Assembly (NCBI GenBank): GCA_025560025.1
Contig: CP048486.1
Location: forward strand, 496,001 to 560,000
Origin: Agrobacterium tumefaciens
GTDB taxonomy: Bacteria; Pseudomonadota; Alphaproteobacteria; Rhizobiales; Rhizobiaceae
Reading direction: 5' to 3'
DNA: 64,000 nt
Shown here: piece after piece, positions 26,681 through 35,534 of the stretch
Layout of the letters: every line of letters begins with the position of its first letter
How positions within the stretch are numbered: the first letter of the stretch is position 1
Notes under the pieces: generated by a model
Database searches by the model: none
The model's input: the letters and a program-made list of their open reading frames with translations, nothing else
Told to the model about the DNA's origin: nothing
Translations under genes and position numbers: made by a program

Positions 26681-29044
26681 ATGCCTTTGCGAATGACGCT
26701 CCTGCCCCGCTCCCGCCTCTGCCGCCGCATCGCCAGCGAAACCGCCGGCGTGGTCTTTCTGCGCGCACCTGCGGGTGCGGGAAAAAGCGTGCTGTTGGAA
26801 ATGCTTGCAAAAGAGCTCGAAACGCCGGTGTGCCGCACGCACCAGCCGCGAAGCGACGAGATCGAAAATGGCTGTCTCCTTTGGGACGTGCCGGTTTTCG
26901 CACGGGCAGCGCGCATGCCGGCCGCCATTCTGGAGACGGTGCGCTTGGTGGTCATCGCCTGCCGGCCGGATCAGCGGATCAGCGGGCTGGCCCGGCAAAT
27001 CCTGCATCGCGGCTCGCTTACCATCGGGCCGAATGAACTGCTTCTTGGCGAGGATGAGGTGGAGGACCTGCCATCTGAGCAGAAACGTCTCGCCCTTCAC
27101 GACTATGCGGGTTGGCCGGCTTTTCTGTCACTGGCGCGTTTTCCGAATGAAACGCTGTGTGCCAACTATCTGCGGGAAAACTACCTGCCGCATCTTTCTC
27201 CCGCCCAGACGGTTGAACTTTCGTTCTGGCTGGAAAATCCCTCTGCGGAACCCGAGGCGGACTGGACCGAACTGCTGCCGCCTTTCCTAACCGGAAATCC
27301 CGAAAATCACCCGACTCTGATACGGCTTCTGAGCGTGGCTGCGCGGGAACGTCTTGCTACCCTGCAGGCCGGCAGCGCCGTGGTAGAGGTCGCATCGGCT
27401 TTCGAAAAGGAAGGGCGGGCGCTTGCGGCCATGGCGATGCTGCTCGACCGTGGTTATGAGACCCATGCCGCGCAAATCCTGGAACGCGCCCATGGCCGCG
27501 AACTCATCTACAGGAGCAGCGTCGACAGGTTTCGCGAGATCATCATGCGGTTTTCGCAGGATATGATTGCAACGAATGAAACCGTGCTCTTCGCCGTCAC
27601 CCGCGCCCTGCTGAAACAGGGTGAGTTGCAGCGCGTGCGCCATCTGCTCGGCAAAAGCCTTGGGTCGGATTACCTCGATCCGCTGAAAGTGCTTGCCCGT
27701 GGCTCGCGCTTTTCCTTCGCCGCCCGCACGTTCCGATTGAACCTGATGATTGCCGAGGACCTGACCCCCAATGACGCGGTAATCACGCGTCTGGGGGAAT
27801 TCATGGCCGACTATCCCATGAACGATCACGGCAAATGGGCGGCCTATTATAATGCACTGCTGGAATTCGAAATCCGCCGCCGCAATTTCCGCGAGGCGGA
27901 GGCGGCCGCCGCACGCGCTCTGATCTATCTGCGCAAGATGGGCGGTCAGCCGCTGCTCGAATTTTTCATCCATCTGCACCAGATCGTGCTGCGGCTGATG
28001 AGCGGCGATGTGCTTCTAGCCCGTCGAGCGGCGCAGGAGGCGCGCACACGGCTGGAACAGGTGCCGCATGATGCTGCGCAGGAGTTCCGGATGTTGCGGC
28101 TGGCGGAAGCCTGTCTTACCTATGAGGCGGGAAAGCCGCGCGACCTGCTGCATTTCGTCGAACATGAATTCGATCATTTCGCTGCGGCCGAGATATGGCC
28201 GAGCCTGATGCAGTTTGCCCTGTTTTACGCCTCGCAGGTGTTGATCGACCATTTTCCCATGACCGTTCGACCGGGCTTTCTCGACGGCCTGTGGATCCAC
28301 CTTTCAGAAGGGCTGCAATTCCATGCGATGATGGAGATCAGGACGGCTCTTGCCTATCAGAACGCCAACCGCTGGGCGGATGCGGCCGCGACGCTTTCCG
28401 CGATCCGCATGCCCATGGGCCGCAACTGGGTGGAGAGCGCGCATGAGGATCTTTCCCGACTGATGCGCCGCGATGAGATCGCCTATGTCATGGCCTGGCT
28501 GCGCGATTCGGTGCATCTTTTCACGCCGCGCGCCTATCTCTCCCGCCAGATCGACGCGATGATCGCCAATCCCAAGGTCACCAACCGCGAAAAGGTCGCG
28601 CTGAGAATCTGGCAGAGCTATGCCGCGCATCAGCGCCGCGACAATGCCGCCGCCCGCGCCCACATCCTCACGGCCCTTGAATCGGCGACCCGCCTTGGCT
28701 GCAGCGGCGTTCTGTCGGAGGAGCGCATCTTCCTGTCGCCGCTTCTGAACAATCGCCGCATCCGCAGCTTCATCGAAACCTCGTCCGATGTCCGCACCGC
28801 GCTGTCGATTTTCGCCGCTTCCGTGAATTCACCGCAGGCGCGTGCCCTGCATGGCGGGCTTTCGCAGCGGGAAGCGCAGATGCTGCAACTGCTCGCCAGC
28901 GGTATGTCGAACAAGAAGATCGCCCAGACGCTTAATATCTCGGAGGTGACGGTGAAGTTTCATCTCGGCAACCTGTTCCGCAAGCTGGATTGCAAACGCC
29001 GCGCGGAGGCGATCCGCGCGGCGAAAGCACTGGGCTGGCTATAA
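26681..29044 (+). CDS. Large LuxR-family (MalT/STAND-like) transcriptional regulator
   Basis: 787-residue regulator. A P-loop APAGAGKS lies at residues 29-36. A long, mostly helical middle follows, rich in Ala/Arg and reminiscent of repeat-type sensor domains (for example REAEAAAARALIYLRKM). The C-terminus (about 722-787) is a LuxR helix-turn-helix: LSQREAQMLQLLASGMSNKK, then IAQTLNISEVTVKFHLGNLF. The architecture matches MalT-like ATP-dependent activators that sense a small inducer. It diverges from the peptide/hydantoinase operon and is its most likely activator. The start could also be the internal ATG four codons later. No good ribosome site precedes either. Confidence 0.88.
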   Translation: MPLRMTLLPRSRLCRRIASETAGVVFLRAPAGAGKSVLLEMLAKELETPVCRTHQPRSDEIENGCLLWDVPVFARAARMPAAILETVRLVVIACRPDQRISGLARQILHRGSLTIGPNELLLGEDEVEDLPSEQKRLALHDYAGWPAFLSLARFPNETLCANYLRENYLPHLSPAQTVELSFWLENPSAEPEADWTELLPPFLTGNPENHPTLIRLLSVAARERLATLQAGSAVVEVASAFEKEGRALAAMAMLLDRGYETHAAQILERAHGRELIYRSSVDRFREIIMRFSQDMIATNETVLFAVTRALLKQGELQRVRHLLGKSLGSDYLDPLKVLARGSRFSFAARTFRLNLMIAEDLTPNDAVITRLGEFMADYPMNDHGKWAAYYNALLEFEIRRRNFREAEAAAARALIYLRKMGGQPLLEFFIHLHQIVLRLMSGDVLLARRAAQEARTRLEQVPHDAAQEFRMLRLAEACLTYEAGKPRDLLHFVEHEFDHFAAAEIWPSLMQFALFYASQVLIDHFPMTVRPGFLDGLWIHLSEGLQFHAMMEIRTALAYQNANRWADAAATLSAIRMPMGRNWVESAHEDLSRLMRRDEIAYVMAWLRDSVHLFTPRAYLSRQIDAMIANPKVTNREKVALRIWQSYAAHQRRDNAAARAHILTALESATRLGCSGVLSEERIFLSPLLNNRRIRSFIETSSDVRTALSIFAASVNSPQARALHGGLSQREAQMLQLLASGMSNKKIAQTLNISEVTVKFHLGNLFRKLDCKRRAEAIRAAKALGWL

Positions 29045-29047
29045 GGT

Positions 29048-29758
29048 TCAGCGGTTGTTCTTCTTGCGCCATTCGGCAAAAGCCGTCTGGTGCTCCTCCT
29101 TGGTGCAGGGGTAAAGCCCGATGATCGACTGACCCGCCTTGACCTGCTCCACCACGAAATCCTCATAAGCCGTCATTTCCACCGCCTCGGTTGCGATCTC
29201 ATCGGCAATACCGGCGGGAATGACGATGACGCAATCCGCATCACCGACGATGATGTCGCCGGGAAAGACCGGCGCGTCGCCGCAGCCGATCGGGCCGTTG
29301 ATCTCGATCGCCTCGTGTTTGGTCAGATTGGTCGGGCTGGAAGGGCGTGTGTGGTAGGCCGGAATATCCAGCTCGGCAATCGTGGCGGCGTCACGAAAAC
29401 CGCCATCGGTCACGATGCCCGCGCCGCCGCGAACCATCAGCCGCGTGACCAGAATATCACCGGCCGAGGCGGCGCTCGCATCCTTGCGGCTGTCGATCAC
29501 CATCACATGGCCCGCCGGGCAGGTTTCAATGGCGACGCGCTGCGGATGGGCGGGATTGCGAAATTCGACGAGCTGGTTGCGGTCCTCGCGGGCGGGCATG
29601 TAACGCAACGTAAATGCCGGCCCGACCATATTCGTGCCCTTGTAACCGAGCGGATGTACGCCCTGAATGACCTGGTTTCGCAAGCCGCGCTTATAAAGCG
29701 CCGTTGCCAGTGTTGCGACGGAAATCGTCATCAGCTTTTCGCGCGTCTCGTTGTTCAT
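29048..29758 (-). CDS. RraA-like / 4-hydroxy-4-methyl-2-oxoglutarate aldolase family protein
   Basis: 236-residue protein of the RraA/HMG aldolase fold. The conserved strand LVTRLMVRGGAGIVTDGGFRD carries the G-x-x-x-D/R-D active-site pattern used by class II pyruvate aldolases. VFPGDIIVGDADCVIVIP is the second family signature. The ATG at 29758 follows AGGAGATAC. It is the last gene of an operon with three dehydrogenases and a sugar-acid dehydratase. A retro-aldol step releasing pyruvate from a 2-keto-3-deoxy acid is the natural reading, but members of this family also have other or no catalytic roles. Confidence 0.88.
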   Translation of the reverse strand: MNNETREKLMTISVATLATALYKRGLRNQVIQGVHPLGYKGTNMVGPAFTLRYMPAREDRNQLVEFRNPAHPQRVAIETCPAGHVMVIDSRKDASAASAGDILVTRLMVRGGAGIVTDGGFRDAATIAELDIPAYHTRPSSPTNLTKHEAIEINGPIGCGDAPVFPGDIIVGDADCVIVIPAGIADEIATEAVEMTAYEDFVVEQVKAGQSIIGLYPCTKEEHQTAFAEWRKKNNR

Positions 29759-29795
29759 TCAGTATCTCCTGTCATTCTGCTTGATGGCACCTAGC

Positions 29796-31520
29796 CTAAA
29801 AAATATCCGGCTCACCGGCCGAGCGGCCGAAATCGGTCTGCAGGAAGTCGAAATCGCATCCCTGATCGGCCTGGCTCACATGTTTCGAGAAAATGTAGCC
29901 ATAGCCGCGCTCATAACGCGGCGGCGGTGCCTGCCAGGCGGCCCGGCGGCTGGCGATTTCCTCATCGCTGACCAACATGTCGAGGCGGCGCTGCGGCAGA
30001 TCGAGCCGCACGATATCGCCTGACTTTAGCAAGGCGAGCGGCCCGCCGATAAAGCTCTCCGGCGCAACATGCAGCACGCAGGCGCCATAAGAAGTGCCGG
30101 ACATGCGGGCATCGGAGATGCGCAGCATGTCGCGATGGCCTTGTTTGATCAGCGCCTTGGGGATCGGCAGCATGCCCCATTCGGGAAAACCGGGGCCGCC
30201 AAGCGGACCGGCATTGCGCAGCACCAGCACATGATCCGGCGTCACATCGAGATTTTCATCGTCGATCGCCGCCTTCATCTCGGGATAGCTGTCAAAAACC
30301 AGCGCCGGACCTTCATGGATGTGAAATTTCGGATCGCAGGCGGCGGGTTTGATGACCGCGCCATCGGGACAGAGATTGCCGCGCAAAACGGCGAGTGAAC
30401 CTTCCGCATAAACCGGATTGTCGAGTGAACGGATCACATCGTCATTATAAACCTTTGCGCCCTCGAGATTTTCGCCCATGCTGCGGCCCGTTACCGTCAG
30501 GGCGGAACAATCGAGCCGGCTTTCAAGCTGCTTCATCAGAGCACGCAAACCGCCCGCATAATAGAAGTCCTCCATCAGATAGTCCTTGCCGGAGGGGCGG
30601 ACATTGGCGATGAGCGGCGTGACACGGCCAAGCTCATCCAGATCGTCAAGCGTCAGCGGCACACCAGCGCGGCGCGCCATGGCGATCAAATGCACGACGG
30701 CATTGGTCGAACAGCCGGTCGCCATCGCGACGATGGCGGCATTGCGGAACGCAGCCGCCGTCAGAATGCCGTCCGGGGTCAGATCCTCACCCACCATTTC
30801 CACGATGCGACGGCCGCAGGCGGCAGACATGCGCTGGTGTTCGGCATCCACCGCCGGAATGGAGGATGCGCCCGGCAGGGTCAGCCCCAGGGCATCGGCA
30901 ATAGCCGTCATGGTCGATGCGGTGCCCATGGTCATGCAGACGCCGGCGGAACGGGCGATGCCGCCCTGCAACCCACGCCACTCCTCATCGCTGACATTGC
31001 CTGCCCGGCGCTCGTCCCAATATTTCCAGGCGTCGGAGCCGGACCCCAGCACCTTGCCAGCATAATTGCCGCGCAGCATCGGCCCGGCCGGCAGATAGAT
31101 CATCGGCACGCCGGCGGAGATTGCACCCATGACGAGGCCCGGCGTCGTCTTGTCACAACCGCCCATCAGCACCACGCCATCAAGCGGATGAGAGCGGATC
31201 ATTTCTTCCGTCTCCATCGCCAGCATGTTGCGATAGAGCATCGATGTCGGCTTGGTAAAACTCTCATCGACCGAAAGCGACGGCATCTCGATAGGGAAGC
31301 CGCCCGCCTGCAAGACACCGCGCTTCACATCCTTCACGCGTTCGGGAAAATGCGCGTGACAGGTGTTCAACTCCGACCAGGTGTTGAGGATGCCGATAAC
31401 CGGCTTGCCGACAAAATCCTCTTCCGCATAACCGAGCTGCATCATGCGCGAGCGATGACCGAAACTGCGCAGGTCGTCGGGGGCGAACCAGCGGTCGGAT
31501 CTCAATTTCCTGTCGGTCAT
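29796..31520 (-). CDS. IlvD/Edd family dehydratase (sugar-acid dehydratase, L-arabonate/D-xylonate type)
   Basis: 574-residue Fe-S dehydratase. Three cysteines fit the [2Fe-2S] ligand pattern of pentonate dehydratases: Cys54 in NTWSELNTCH, Cys122 in MGGCDKTTPG and Cys195 in SAGVCMTMGT. The enzyme would remove water from an aldonic acid to give a 2-keto-3-deoxy acid. I chose the ATG at 31520, which almost abuts the stop of the upstream dehydrogenase gene (TGATATG junction). The neighbouring oxidoreductases, lactonase and RraA-type protein support a non-phosphorylative sugar oxidation route. The exact sugar acid is not deducible. Confidence 0.92.
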   Translation of the reverse strand: MTDRKLRSDRWFAPDDLRSFGHRSRMMQLGYAEEDFVGKPVIGILNTWSELNTCHAHFPERVKDVKRGVLQAGGFPIEMPSLSVDESFTKPTSMLYRNMLAMETEEMIRSHPLDGVVLMGGCDKTTPGLVMGAISAGVPMIYLPAGPMLRGNYAGKVLGSGSDAWKYWDERRAGNVSDEEWRGLQGGIARSAGVCMTMGTASTMTAIADALGLTLPGASSIPAVDAEHQRMSAACGRRIVEMVGEDLTPDGILTAAAFRNAAIVAMATGCSTNAVVHLIAMARRAGVPLTLDDLDELGRVTPLIANVRPSGKDYLMEDFYYAGGLRALMKQLESRLDCSALTVTGRSMGENLEGAKVYNDDVIRSLDNPVYAEGSLAVLRGNLCPDGAVIKPAACDPKFHIHEGPALVFDSYPEMKAAIDDENLDVTPDHVLVLRNAGPLGGPGFPEWGMLPIPKALIKQGHRDMLRISDARMSGTSYGACVLHVAPESFIGGPLALLKSGDIVRLDLPQRRLDMLVSDEEIASRRAAWQAPPPRYERGYGYIFSKHVSQADQGCDFDFLQTDFGRSAGEPDIF

Positions 31521-31521
31521 A

Positions 31522-32601
31522 TCAGGCTTCCCGCAAAACCGGCGCCTGCGGCGCCCAGCCCTTGTAGAGATCGTCATCGGAAGTCAGCGGCAACCGCACC
31601 GGCTGTCCCTGACGCACGGATTTGTAGATGGCGGTGACGAGTTCAATGGACCGCAACCCGTCAGCCACGGTCACTTCATTGCCGCCACGGCCCTCCACCG
31701 CATCCGCGATGGCCTCGAGGAAGCCGGCAAAACCATCCAGCCCGGTGCCGACCTTCGCCAGAACCGCGTCGATCTCCTCCTGCGTCGTCGGCGCGCGTGC
31801 CGTGAAGCGCCAGGTGTCTTCGGCCGGCGCATAGGGCTTGGTGCCGCTTTCGGCAGTCAGCCCCTCGAAACAGAAACGCAGTCGCGACGTATCATTACCC
31901 GCGCCGAGCGTGACGGAGCTTGTGACCAATGCCCCACTCTTCATGCGCAGGCTGATCGCCGCGCAATCTTCGGTCTCGATGGTGTTCACCCTTGTATCGG
32001 CAAACGCGAATACTTCCTCGACGGGACCCAGCACATGGCAGATGAGATCATGGGCATGAATGGCATGGCCGAGGGTCGCGCCGCCGCATTCGCCTTTCCA
32101 CGTGCCGCGCCAAGGAATGGAGTAATAGTCTGCGCCCCGGTTCCAGTGCACTTCGGAACTGGCGACAAAGGCTTTCCCCGCAAGACCGGCATCGATGAGC
32201 GCACGCAGCTGCCGCATGGCATGGCCGAAACGATACTGGAAAACCGGGAAGACCTGACGACCGGTATTCTTGACCGAAAGCAGCAGCGCATTCGCCTCTT
32301 CCAGCGAGCGCACCAGCGGCTTTTCGCAGATCACATCCTTGCCGGCGGCATGGGCCTGCAGGGCGACCGGAAAATGCAGGTGCGGCGGCAGGCAGATGTC
32401 GATCAGCGAGATGCTCTCATCCGCCAGTACCTCATCCAGGCTGGCGGTCACCCTTATCGAGGGATCATCCTCGACAAGCTTGCGCGCCCGCTCCAGGTCG
32501 AGATCGCAGATCGCCTTGACCGCGTAACGTTCGGGAAGTGCGCGATACCCCTTCAGATGCAATGCGCCGATGCCGGCGCCGATGATTGCAACGCCGATCA
32601 T
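31522..32601 (-). CDS. Gfo/Idh/MocA family oxidoreductase (third of three)
   Basis: 359-residue NAD(P)-dependent dehydrogenase. The Rossmann motif is GVAIIGAGIGALHLKGY at the N-terminus, and the active-site CEKPLVRS holds the family lysine (EKP). A C-terminal alpha/beta substrate domain follows. The ATG at 32601 has GGGAG upstream and overlaps the preceding gene by 4 bp. Family members oxidise sugars, inositols or sugar acids at a hydroxyl group. It is one of three such genes in the operon, so stepwise oxidation or epimerisation of one substrate is likely (inference). Confidence 0.9.
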   Translation of the reverse strand: MIGVAIIGAGIGALHLKGYRALPERYAVKAICDLDLERARKLVEDDPSIRVTASLDEVLADESISLIDICLPPHLHFPVALQAHAAGKDVICEKPLVRSLEEANALLLSVKNTGRQVFPVFQYRFGHAMRQLRALIDAGLAGKAFVASSEVHWNRGADYYSIPWRGTWKGECGGATLGHAIHAHDLICHVLGPVEEVFAFADTRVNTIETEDCAAISLRMKSGALVTSSVTLGAGNDTSRLRFCFEGLTAESGTKPYAPAEDTWRFTARAPTTQEEIDAVLAKVGTGLDGFAGFLEAIADAVEGRGGNEVTVADGLRSIELVTAIYKSVRQGQPVRLPLTSDDDLYKGWAPQAPVLREA

Positions 32602-33614
32602 GCCGTTCTCCCTTCGGCCTTTGCCTGCGCCTGAAGCGCCAGTTCGCAAACCTTGAACACATGCGCTTGCGGCATGGCGGTTTCAGTGCGGTTGCGGATA
32701 TCCGCCGACAGGCGGTCGAAATAGGGCAGGCCGGCATCGGAAGCGTCGATATATTCGCAGCGGTCGCCATTGACGAGAATGAGCCGGTCGGTGCCCGGCT
32801 TGTTGCCGAGATCGACATATTTCCGGAGCTCGATATAGCCTTCCGTTCCCAGAATGGTCAGACGGCCATCACCCCAGGTGGGCAGCGCATCGGGCGTATA
32901 CCAGTCGACGCGGATGTAACCGTGGCCGCGGTCACCGCGCAGCAACACCTCGCCGAAGTCCTGCAAACCCGGATCACCGGGATTGGCGTAATTCGCCACC
33001 GTCGCCGAAACCACTTCCACCTGCGTCGAGCCGGTAAAGAACATGAACTGGTCGATCTGGTGGCTGGCAATATCGGTCAGGATGCCGCCATAGGAATCGC
33101 GGTCGAAAAACCAGTCCGCGCGCAGCGCGCGGTTGAGCCGGTGCGGCCCCATGCCGACGGTCTGCACGACCCGGCCAATGGCGCCGGCAGCCACCAGTTC
33201 CGTGGCCTTCGTGACGCTCGGCACTTCGAAACGTTCCGAAAAATTGACCGACCAGATGCGTTTGGTCCGGGCAACGGCGTCGCGCAAACGTTCCAGTTGC
33301 GCAAGCGTCGTGCATCCCGGCTTGTCCGACATCACATCCTTGCCCGCATCCATGGCACGGATAGCAAGATCGGCGCGGTTCTTCGGAATATCGGCGATCA
33401 GGACAAGGTCGATGGTCGGGTCGGCAAGCACGTCTTCAACGCTTTTCATGCGCGGAACATCGGGGAACCGTTTCAGGAAACCTTCCACGACCTCTGGTTC
33501 GCCCTCCGTCCACCAGCCGGCAAATTCCGCCCCGGCATTCAGCATGTTCTGTGACATGCCAAAAATATGCCGGTGCTCGATACCGAGAGCCGCAAATTTG
33601 ATCGGTTTACTCAT
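32598..33614 (-). CDS. Gfo/Idh/MocA family oxidoreductase (second of three)
   Basis: 338-residue family member with an unusual N-terminus. The nucleotide loop reads FAALGIEHRHIFGMSQNML instead of the usual G-x-G-x-x-G, so cofactor binding may differ. The position of the EKP lysine is held by SDKPGCTTL. The C-terminal domain includes GGILTDIASHQIDQFMFF, with the family's His. The ATG at 33614 overlaps the upstream gene by 8 bp and the downstream gene by 4 bp. The substrate is unknown; it acts with its two paralogues in a sugar-type pathway. Confidence 0.86.
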   Translation of the reverse strand: MSKPIKFAALGIEHRHIFGMSQNMLNAGAEFAGWWTEGEPEVVEGFLKRFPDVPRMKSVEDVLADPTIDLVLIADIPKNRADLAIRAMDAGKDVMSDKPGCTTLAQLERLRDAVARTKRIWSVNFSERFEVPSVTKATELVAAGAIGRVVQTVGMGPHRLNRALRADWFFDRDSYGGILTDIASHQIDQFMFFTGSTQVEVVSATVANYANPGDPGLQDFGEVLLRGDRGHGYIRVDWYTPDALPTWGDGRLTILGTEGYIELRKYVDLGNKPGTDRLILVNGDRCEYIDASDAGLPYFDRLSADIRNRTETAMPQAHVFKVCELALQAQAKAEGRTA

Positions 33615-34659
33615 TGCGCAGTTCCACTTCCTTGCCGCCTTCGGCGGATTTGACAATTGCATCGATCAGTCGGTGAGAAAGGAGCGCGGCCTCGCCGGTT
33701 ACCACCGGATCACGCTCCGAAACGAGGGCATCGACGAAATCCTCAAGGACAGCCTGATGCCATTCATGGGTGAAAGCCATGGGATCGGCGCCACCGCCGG
33801 TGCCGGACACAGCACCGCCAAAAGCCTCGCTGCGCCCGTCCCTCCAGTCCACATGCAGCACTCCGGAAGCGAGTCCCAGACTTGCGTTTTCGAAATGCAG
33901 CGTGATGGTTTCCGCCCCGCCGGGAAAACTGGCGGTACTTGCCACCAGTGAGCCTACGGCGCCGTTTTCGAAACGCAGCCCGGCAGAGACGAAATCCTCC
34001 GTCTCCATCCTGTGAAACCGCGTCGTTGCCGCCATGGCCTGCACCCGCGCGACCGGACCGGCAAGGCTGAGCGCCAGATCGATCGTATGGATCGCCTGCG
34101 ATATCAGAACGCCGCCGCCATCCCGCTCCCGCGTTCCACGCCCCGGCTCGTCGTAATAGGCCTGGGTGCGCCACCAGGGCACGGAAATCTCGCAGACACC
34201 GAGTGCACCGAGGGTACCGCTGGCAACCAGCTCTTTCGCCTTTCGGGATGCCGCCCGCATACGGTGCTGGAAAACAATGCCGAGCGTGACACCGACCCTG
34301 CGGCAGAAAGCAACAAGTTCCTCGGCTTCCAATGTGCCGCGGGCAACCGGCTTTTCAAGAAGGATATGTTTGCCGGCGTGCGCGATCGGCTGGACCACGC
34401 TTGCGCGGACGTTCGGCGGTGCCGCAACAATGGCAAAATCCACCTCGGGATCGTCAGCGACCTCCTCAATGGATCGATAGACGGCGACATCATGTCCGAC
34501 AAGTTTGGATGCCTCTTCTGCAAGGCGCGCCGCCCGCCCGGAGCCGCCATCGAGCAGTCCCTTGAGCGTCATTTTATCGGCACAGGCGGCCGCTGCCAGC
34601 ACATGGGTTCTGGCCACCATTCCCGCACCAACAATGACAAAAGTTTTGCCTGTCCGCAT
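33607..34659 (-). CDS. Gfo/Idh/MocA family oxidoreductase (first of three)
   Basis: 350-residue dehydrogenase, first gene of the minus-strand catabolic operon. The Rossmann motif is FVIVGAGMVARTHVLAA, the active-site motif LLEKPVARGTLEA, and the substrate-domain segment DGGGVLISQAIHTIDLAL carries the conserved H-x-x-D. The ATG at 34659 has GGGAGG upstream. The divergent GntR gene and a shared promoter region with a palindrome (34698-34711) suggest substrate-controlled expression. Confidence 0.9.
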   Translation of the reverse strand: MRTGKTFVIVGAGMVARTHVLAAAACADKMTLKGLLDGGSGRAARLAEEASKLVGHDVAVYRSIEEVADDPEVDFAIVAAPPNVRASVVQPIAHAGKHILLEKPVARGTLEAEELVAFCRRVGVTLGIVFQHRMRAASRKAKELVASGTLGALGVCEISVPWWRTQAYYDEPGRGTRERDGGGVLISQAIHTIDLALSLAGPVARVQAMAATTRFHRMETEDFVSAGLRFENGAVGSLVASTASFPGGAETITLHFENASLGLASGVLHVDWRDGRSEAFGGAVSGTGGGADPMAFTHEWHQAVLEDFVDALVSERDPVVTGEAALLSHRLIDAIVKSAEGGKEVELRNE

Positions 34660-34697
34660 GACCGCGAGCCTCCCAACCCACGCTTGGCGGTAAAAGT

Positions 34698-34741
34698 GCA
34701 TACCGGTATGCCGGTTGTCAATAAATTTGCATTCCGGTAAA
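34698..34741. promoter_or_regulatory. Candidate GntR operator pair in the divergent promoter
   Basis: GCATACCGGTATGC (34698-34711) is a perfect 14-bp palindrome. A partial second copy, GCATTCCGGTAA, lies at about 34729-34740. Both sit in the 117-bp region between the first dehydrogenase gene and the GntR gene. The dyad with a central CCGG is of the size bound by FCD-type GntR dimers. The assignment to the adjacent regulator is inference. Confidence 0.6.
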
Positions 34742-34776
34742 CAGGATTATGAAAATTGCCGGACGCAGGGGGAAAA

Positions 34777-35490
34777 ATGCGAAAAGGCCTGACGACAGAG
34801 CGCCCGGCCCCGGAGATGGAGCCGCTGGATTTAAACCGTCCCGCGGTGGACCAGATCTATGCCGCGCTGAAGGGCGCCATCCTCGCAAGACAGCTTGCAC
34901 CGGGTCAGGCCGTGTCGGAAAACGATATCGGCCAGCTTTTCAATTCCAGCCGCACGCCTGTTCGCGAGGCATTGAGCCGTCTTCGCGATGACGGGCTGAT
35001 CGTTACCCTGCCAAGCCGGGGAACCTATGTTTCAAAACTTTCGGAACAGCAGATCAGAAGCGCTCAATTCATCCGCGAGGCGCTTGAAGTGGCCGCCATT
35101 CGCAGGCTTTGCCAGATGGATTTGTCCACCCGAGCGATGCGCGACATCGAACAGGCTCTGGCCGCCCAGCGCCAGGCGATCGTGGACGGCGACAGAAAAG
35201 CGTTCCGCCTGCATGACGATCAGTTTCACAGCGCGCTGGCCGCCGCCACCGGCCTTGACCGTCTGGAAACACTGCTGATGCGGGAAAAGGCGGCACTGGA
35301 CCGGTTGCGGGTGCTTGCCATAACCGATGAGGCCCATATGGCCCGCCTACTTTCCGAACATGAAGCCGTCTACGACGCGGTCAAAGCCAGGGATGAAGAG
35401 CGCGCTGTGGAATGGCTGCGCCAGCATCTGCGACGTGTCCTTGGCATTTTGTCGCAAATATACGAGGCTCACCGCGAATATTTCGACTAG
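34777..35490 (+). CDS. GntR-family transcriptional regulator (FadR/FCD subfamily)
   Basis: 237-residue regulator. The N-terminal winged helix has VDQIYAALKGAILARQLAPG and the recognition region FNSSRTPVREALSRLRDDGL. The C-terminal FCD ligand domain is all helical, with metal-ligand-like D/H positions (RLHDDQFHSALAA, MARLLSEHEAVYDAV). The ATG at 34777 has AGGGGGAAAA upstream; a TTG seven codons earlier is less likely. It diverges from the dehydrogenase operon and is followed by the lactonase gene. Probably it represses both until a sugar-acid inducer binds (inference). Confidence 0.92.
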   Translation: MRKGLTTERPAPEMEPLDLNRPAVDQIYAALKGAILARQLAPGQAVSENDIGQLFNSSRTPVREALSRLRDDGLIVTLPSRGTYVSKLSEQQIRSAQFIREALEVAAIRRLCQMDLSTRAMRDIEQALAAQRQAIVDGDRKAFRLHDDQFHSALAAATGLDRLETLLMREKAALDRLRVLAITDEAHMARLLSEHEAVYDAVKARDEERAVEWLRQHLRRVLGILSQIYEAHREYFD

Positions 35491-35534
35491 GGCGGAAATC
35501 CTGCAAATATCGGATCGGACGAATTGAAATTACA

